From positions 3,569,828 to 3,633,827 of the forward strand of contig OZ035963.1 of the NCBI GenBank assembly GCA_964034945.1: a DNA stretch of 64,000 nucleotides, given 5' to 3'. Below, one piece after another: positions 59,401-64,000 of the stretch. Position 1 is the stretch's first letter, and each line of letters begins with the position of its first letter. Both the position numbers and the translations under genes were made by a program. This DNA is from Chrysopilus asiliformis (Eukaryota; Arthropoda; Insecta; Diptera; Rhagionidae). The notes under the pieces were generated by a model. It saw nothing but the letters and a program-made list of their open reading frames with translations, did not search any database and was not told the DNA's origin.

Positions 59401-60561
59401 TTCGCTTATCACATGGCTCCGTATTACATCATATTTGCGTCTACTGTTTTTTTTAATAATTGCCAAATGATAAGAATTTGATTAGATATGTTTTTGTTAG
59501 AATTTCCACGACCATCCGGTTTAATATTGGAAAATTGTTTGTCGATGACAGCGAGATGTAATCGAAAATAGCGGTCAAGCATGATTAGATTTCGTTAGTG
59601 TTTGGGTATTTGGTGTTAAGGATCCTTTTTTCCAGAGAATTTTTAAAAATGGCAAGTCTAAAATCTGCAGCTTTACTGGATTTATGTCCAGGCCGAATTT
59701 TAATAACGAATCTCAATTTACATTCAAAATTTACAAAATTCCCAACTCACCAGTTTCATTGAACGCCAACAGAACAACATCCAAGGCAGCATTCGCTCGA
59801 AGTGCATCCTTCCACAGTAATTTCGCCTTATCCAACGTATTCGGATTCGTGTCGACCAATGCAGCCAGCGGTGTCCTAATGTAGGCATCCTCAATGAATT
59901 TCCTTAACGTTTCATGCGGCAATAGTTTTGCAATCTGAATCTGTTTGCCCTGCTTGATTCTTGGTGTCGGCGTCGTCGTCGTTGTCACAATCGCCATATT
60001 TGTCGTCATTGGCTCAAATAGCTCGGAACTATTTTCCTCCAAGCCACTATAATACATGGTATTCTCTTCGGAATCATAATTCTGTGTCTGATTCAGTTCA
60101 TCGTTCTTATTATTACCGTAGAAATTCGTCTCGTTATCTTCGTTACTATTGGCATTGAATTTTTGTATAAAATTGCTACTAGTATCTGGAATTATTGTCG
60201 ATATTACATTTTCAGAATTTAAAATATTTTGTTGTTGCGGCTGTTGCTGCTGTTCCATTTGCTGTTGATAAATTAAAAATGTTTCTGTTGTTTCAGTCGT
60301 TGGCTGTAGGTTTGTTGAATAGTCTCGGAGGTTTTTTGAAGATTGCAGCAATAATGAAGATTGTTGTTGTTGCTGTTGTTGTGTGATATCAGCATAATCA
60401 TTGAAATTTTCATTGTCAAAGAAGTCAAGGTCGGGCATGGTTACCATTTCCTCATTGGATTTATAGTCATTTGCACTTATTCCACTGACATTATTTAAGG
60501 TGAATGCAGCAATCAAAAGTAATTGTAATTTATTAACACAAATATTTACTTTAAATGCCAT
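50429..60561 (-). CDS. Type I membrane protein with VWA-like region
   Basis: Seven exons: 59751-60561, 56826-57052, 56157-56303, 54355-54508, 51945-52269, 51250-51418 and 50429-50887; GT-AG and in phase at every junction, 763 aa. A signal peptide (LLLIAAFTLNNVSG) comes first. A disordered region rich in Q, N, S and T (residues 30-230) contains poly-Gln runs and several N-glycosylation sites. A VWA-like region follows (about 235-390: LDVVLLAFNETG, QTFGGIIRATELIP, LYLIWFGQKSS). Then come a second Q/S-rich linker, two beta-rich stretches, and a Cys-rich segment with DTSPPALSWKFGSRC. One transmembrane helix (about 718-741, IAAIVLGVILLVLLIVLVVV) ends in CCKRRK and a short basic tail. The VWA part lacks a visible MIDAS DxSxS motif. 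The layout resembles VWA7/hemicentin-type surface proteins, but I cannot name it. Exons 4 and 5 are separated by a 2.1-kb intron. Confidence 0.72.
51489..51687. mobile_element. MITE with 30-bp TIRs in VWA-like intron
   Basis: TATCATAAAAACCGACTCGA and its continuation (30 bp) are mirrored perfectly by the right end, ending TTTTTATGATA. The element is 199 bp and lies in the intron between the fifth and sixth exons of the VWA-like gene. A GAGAGAGAGA run lies inside. The target duplication is unclear. Confidence 0.65.
52625..52699. mobile_element. Tiny mariner-like MITE with TA duplication
   Basis: CAGTGAAAGC at the left and GCTCTCACTG at the right give imperfect inverted ends, flanked by TA on both sides (52623-52624 and 52700-52701). 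Ends of the CAGTGA type with TA targets are usual for Tc1/mariner elements. It is 75 bp long and lies in an intron of the VWA-like gene. Confidence 0.55.
53290..53580 (+). other. Possible noncoding exon on the opposite strand
   Basis: A GC-richer block of about 290 bp has the feel of an insect 5' leader. It contains CAGTTAAACAGTTGTTCAGT and ends in GGCTTCTAAGGTAAAAAAC, a good GT donor. No protein frame runs through it. It lies inside intron 4 of the VWA-like gene on the other strand, so it may be the first exon of an overlapping gene that continues downstream. Purely compositional evidence. Confidence 0.25.
55540..55670 (+). repeat. Copy of the GACGTATTTTATGGACAGC dispersed family
   Basis: GTGGTGGGGGGGTCTCATGT, then a run of 14 G at about 55,602-55,615, and an end reading TTTTATGGACAGCTCCTAAC. 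It matches the copy at 1685-1960 in order. Located in intron 3 of the VWA-like gene. Confidence 0.55.
58491..58999. mobile_element. Harbinger-like remnant with ATA duplication
   Basis: The ends TGGCGTTTTCGACTGGCA and TGCCAGTCGAAAACGTCA are inverted, with one mismatch over 18 bp. The flanks are ATA on both sides (58488-58490 and 59000-59002). Inside, an ORF of 50 codons (58735-58887) begins MEDIYDFDFLDSSSSSEEEF, an acidic/serine start typical of Harbinger-type nucleases, but the catalytic region is absent. The arms hold repeated TGCTC and GAGCA words in opposite orientation (subterminal repeats). It lies in intron 1 of the VWA-like gene. Confidence 0.6.
59050..59180. mobile_element. hAT-type MITE with perfect 8-bp duplication
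   Basis: The element starts CAGGCCCGTAGCCAG and ends CTGGCTACGGGCCTG (15-bp perfect inverted ends), 131 bp. CCCACAAT is repeated exactly at both flanks (59042-59049 and 59181-59188), the 8-bp signature of hAT transposition. The interior is an A-run and short GC-rich arms, with no coding capacity. Located in intron 1 of the VWA-like gene. Confidence 0.9.
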
Positions 60562-63500
60562 TTTTTTAACTTTTTTTTTCTTATATTTATTGCTTTGTTA
60601 ATATTTTGTATGATAAATTACTATTATTAGCACTTGAATTGCACTGACAATACTATAAAGCTTTTTGTATTCCCGAATTAAAAAATTCTTTTTTTATATT
60701 TTGATTGCATTTTTTTATGCTGATGGGGATTCTGTAATCATAAATCACTTTTAATTAATAATAATGAATTCGTTTCACTTGCAAGACCCATTTTGTGCGT
60801 ATTTAAGTCAGTTAAAAAAAATGAGATAGGGGAAGTACAGGCAATGTTGAACGATTGATCGCTTCAGACGCTCGAAATATTCGTTGACAACCGGCCAAAG
60901 GAACTATGCATAAAAAACTGCCGATATTTTTCACATTTTTGAGCTAATTTTCTTTTTCGCTCCACTTTTTCTCCTCTCCGAAGCCCTCACAACCCCCTTC
61001 CCCATCCCTCGCATTTTTTTATTAATTTTTTTTTGAGATTTTATACTCAGTAACGCTACTGGTAACCCTACCCCCGCCGTCCGTGACGTTTTTTTTAACA
61101 GCCCAAAAACTACCCAGAAAAAAGTGACTTCGATTTTAAGTTTTAAGTTTTACAAGTTTTGGAAAAGAAACGTGACATCTGCTTCTGTCACGTTTCTTTT
61201 GGCCTTTCGCCACAGGTCCCGGTCGCTGATTGGAAGTTGCCGATCTTCATCAGGCGGAATTTTAGCATTAGTTTTCGCACTGTTTACCCGGGTTCGATCT
61301 AAATAAGGTCATACCGGCTAATCAAAGGAGGAACTTTTCGATCTTTTAAATATAATCAAAGGAGGAACTTTTCGTTCTTTTAAATATATTTTAAAAATCC
61401 ACACAATCAACTAAAAAAGTGTTGACTGTCAACTATCAACACGTAGACGTATTTTGGCTATTTCGATTGACAACTTTTTGGAATCAGATTTCAGAATGGT
61501 AACGAACTTTTACCAATTTTTTCCCCAGAAGTTACTCTTGCCGACAAAATTAGACATTTTTTGATGCACTCTATATTAAAGTCTTTTCTTGGATAATTAA
61601 GTGATCGCTGATTCTGAATCTAGGAGTGGTTTGTCTCGGTCAGCTTTAGTTTTTAAAGACATTGAATGTGGTTTTAAAAGTGCTTGGGTAACCCTCTGTA
61701 TCTCTGTACATTGATAGCTAGAGCTGATCCAGCCAAACAATTGCTATCAGAATCAGAATTAGCGATACCAAACTACCCCAAAGATATTCTAATAATGAGT
61801 GCACCAAATTGAGTGTCGGCCAGTGTAATTCGCAATTATTTATTTGTAATCAAAATTGCTTTCCTTCTTAGATAATTTATTTATTCGTTTCCTCTTTTTT
61901 TTAAACCACCTGCAATTATTTTAATAGCCAATACTAAAATTGCAAGAACATTACATTTTTTTCTCACTCCTGATCTGCTGATCTCCTGATATGATCGATT
62001 TAACATTAATGCAATGCAATCACCTATTATTAAACTAATAATATTGCTGACATAACGAAATCAAAAGATGTGTCTTGAATAGTGCAATTTATAATTGAAA
62101 ATTTTTATTATCTCAATTCAAGCGACGTTGTGTCGTTAAAAAGGCCGTGAAAGGAATAAATTTTGATAAAAAAAATAAATTTGAAATGCATAAAACCTAT
62201 TCAATGACATCAATTCAGTGTTAGAAATTATCATTAAAATTTATGTAAGAGGCGTAGTCAATTTAAGTGATTTTTATTTGTTTGGCGTTCGGTTTTCTCC
62301 TAAATGCAGATCAACGCTGGGATTTTTGTTTACAAAGTTGTTTAGAGCAGAAATACAGGATGTACTTTTTTTTGTTGATTTTTATTTTTTTTGCTGAAGA
62401 TTTTTTGAACCATTTTTTTGTCGAATTTAATTAGTTTTTGCTCATTTCCTGAAAAGTGTTTTCGAAGAATTTCGGGTGGTTGCGCGGTGATTGTTTTGAG
62501 AAATGGAAGAGATTTTTTCGATTTTAATATTTTTGTCAGGGAAAATTGTGAAATCTGCGAAAGGTTTGGCGGAAATTTTGGGAATTGTATAAAGATTTCG
62601 ACATGCTATTTTTTTCTTGGTAATGAACAACAGTTGAGTCACTACTGCCAACTTTTTAAAATCCTTGACAAAAACTAAAATTCCGCAAAAAAAATGGGAA
62701 AAATATTCCACAAACTATAATGAAATGCGCCGCAGGCGAACTTCTTATTCTTCTACTGTTTCCTTTTTTAAGAAAAATGTGAAAATACGTTCCGGAATTT
62801 CCGGGACAGTCACGATTTTAGGCATGTTGTATCGGCCTTCCGGATGCCAAGTTCTGCTGTAGGTCGAATTTTTATTTTGTGTTTCTTATGGAAAAACTAA
62901 AGTGTTTGCCAAATTTTCTTTTGATTCCCGAAAATCGAGAACCTTTTTTTGAAGCCTGATAATTTTTCGGGAATTGATTTATGGAAGTTCCCAAAATCTC
63001 GATGCTTTTTCGCATGACGCGATCGTGTGATTCAATTTTAAAAAGCGGTATTTTTTAAAAATTGTCCACTCTTTCATAAACTTCCGTCAATTACCTTAAA
63101 ATTACGTTTATAAAACGAGTCTTTCAAAAGCCTCTTACTCCATGCAAATCAGTAACAAAATTAAAAAGTAAACAACATTTTCATCACTTAATAATTGACA
63201 CGACAAAAAAAATGAAGACATCCAATTAGGTAAAATTTTAATTTGAACTTTCATTTTAATTTTCACATCTTTTCGTAGTTAAAAAATAGTGATTTGAATT
63301 TTAACCGGCCATCATCGTCGCGTACAGACAGACTGACTTTATTCACTTCACAAGCCGGGATTGTTGTTTAATAATAAAATCAAAAAAAAAAATTGTTGAA
63401 CGACGTACTTGTGATTTATGAGTAAATAAACATCAACAGTAATAAATGAATAAACAAGTAAACAAAAAAAATTTCAACCGGTCAAAAAATTATAAAAAAT

Positions 63501-64000
63501 GTGGCAGAAAAAAAGAAAAAGCTGCGCAAGCGAACCAAAAATTTGGAGCGGTTAAAAACAAGAGATTTTTGTTGGCTGATGGTGACTAAATTTACTACCG
63601 ACGGATGGATGATTTTTTTACAAAAAGATTTCTGCGAGTTTTAGTTAGCGATTGCTATCAAAAACGGAGTAGATTCCCTGAGAGATTCATCCAACTTTTT
63701 TAAAGAATTCGAAATTAAATTAATGATTGTTTCTGGATTTTTTTTCGGTTGTTTTTTGGGGCCGTTGATTTGAAAGGGGGTGCGGTCCAATGACGGAGAT
63801 AGCGAAGAAAAAAAGACGTTTCAAATGTGGTTTTTTTTCTTCTGGTATTTTAAATATTTTGCGATAGAACCGGTTTTCGGCCAAAAATAAAAAGAAAATA
63901 ATTTTTATTTTATATTTGGCTACGTGTGTTTAGATTTTGTTATATACGTTTGTATACTTGACTAGTTTTATCAGTCTTCCACGGGTTTTGCTTCTTCTGT
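60562..64000. other. Upstream of VWA-like gene, no confident gene
   Basis: AT-rich, with overlapping short ORFs on both strands (for example 62,418-62,862) that show no family resemblance. Two near-identical copies of ATCAAAGGAGGAACTTTTCG lie 35 bp apart, at about 61,320 and 61,355. The promoter of the VWA-like gene is expected just above 60,561, but no motif is convincing. Confidence 0.4.

Noticed and set aside
61280..61300. GGGTTCGATCT resembling a tRNA B box
   Set aside because: No A box at a suitable distance and no acceptor stem.
1..64000. CRISPR arrays, operons, rRNA genes, phage or plasmid genes
   Set aside because: None seen. Introns, poly-A signals and gene content are eukaryotic throughout.

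Overview
This is an AT-rich eukaryotic chromosome window with an insect-style layout. Small GT-AG introns (about 50-90 bp) break up conserved housekeeping genes, and long gene-poor stretches are full of short DNA transposons. Codon use, intron size and protein similarity suggest an insect, probably a lower dipteran. The order is an inference, not a proven assignment. No rRNA gene, clear tRNA gene, CRISPR array or bacterial-type feature was seen.

Layout. 1-8.3 kb: no supported gene, but a near-perfect 184-bp-arm foldback element and a Helitron-like element. 8.3-17.3 kb: a compact cluster. OTUD6B (deubiquitinase, minus) is divergent from TRMT10A (tRNA m1G9 methyltransferase, plus), which converges on KARS1 (lysyl-tRNA synthetase, minus) with alternative cytosolic and mitochondrial first exons. 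Next come a Harbinger-like transposon remnant and a five-exon 3-ketoacyl-CoA reductase of the HSD17B12 family (minus). 19.2-20.5 kb: a two-exon, 427-aa gene I do not recognise. 21.9-25.1 kb: a seven-exon LZTS/Fezzin coiled-coil scaffold gene (minus). 25.2-42.2 kb: about 17 kb with no confident coding gene, holding a degenerate minisatellite, copies of a dispersed repeat with CCCGTATGGTGA inverted ends, and MITE-like elements. 42.3-48.1 kb: a second compact cluster. DNA polymerase eta (plus, with two UBZ zinc fingers) converges on UTP6 (minus), and UTP6 is divergent from a 69-aa, two-exon gene. 48.8-49.5 kb: a Helitron-like 5' part followed by a 120-bp tandem array. 50.4-60.6 kb: a seven-exon gene (minus) for a type I membrane protein with a signal peptide, a glutamine-rich region, a VWA-like region lacking a visible MIDAS motif, and one transmembrane helix. 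60.6-64 kb: no supported gene.

The exon structures were assembled by hand. For each multi-exon gene every junction is GT-AG, phases agree, and the assembled protein is close to the family length where a family is known. Functionally, two clusters carry translation and nucleolar functions (TRMT10A and KARS1; UTP6). The other genes cover ubiquitin removal, very-long-chain fatty acid elongation, translesion synthesis, a synaptic/cortical scaffold and a cell-surface protein. I see no evidence that they form one pathway.

Mobile DNA is the other theme. Seven short inverted-repeat elements have assignable ends, and most have plausible target duplications: TAA, TTA, TAT, ATA, TA, or a perfect 8-bp hAT-type duplication. 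Two of them keep short ORFs that look like the starts of Harbinger-type transposase genes.
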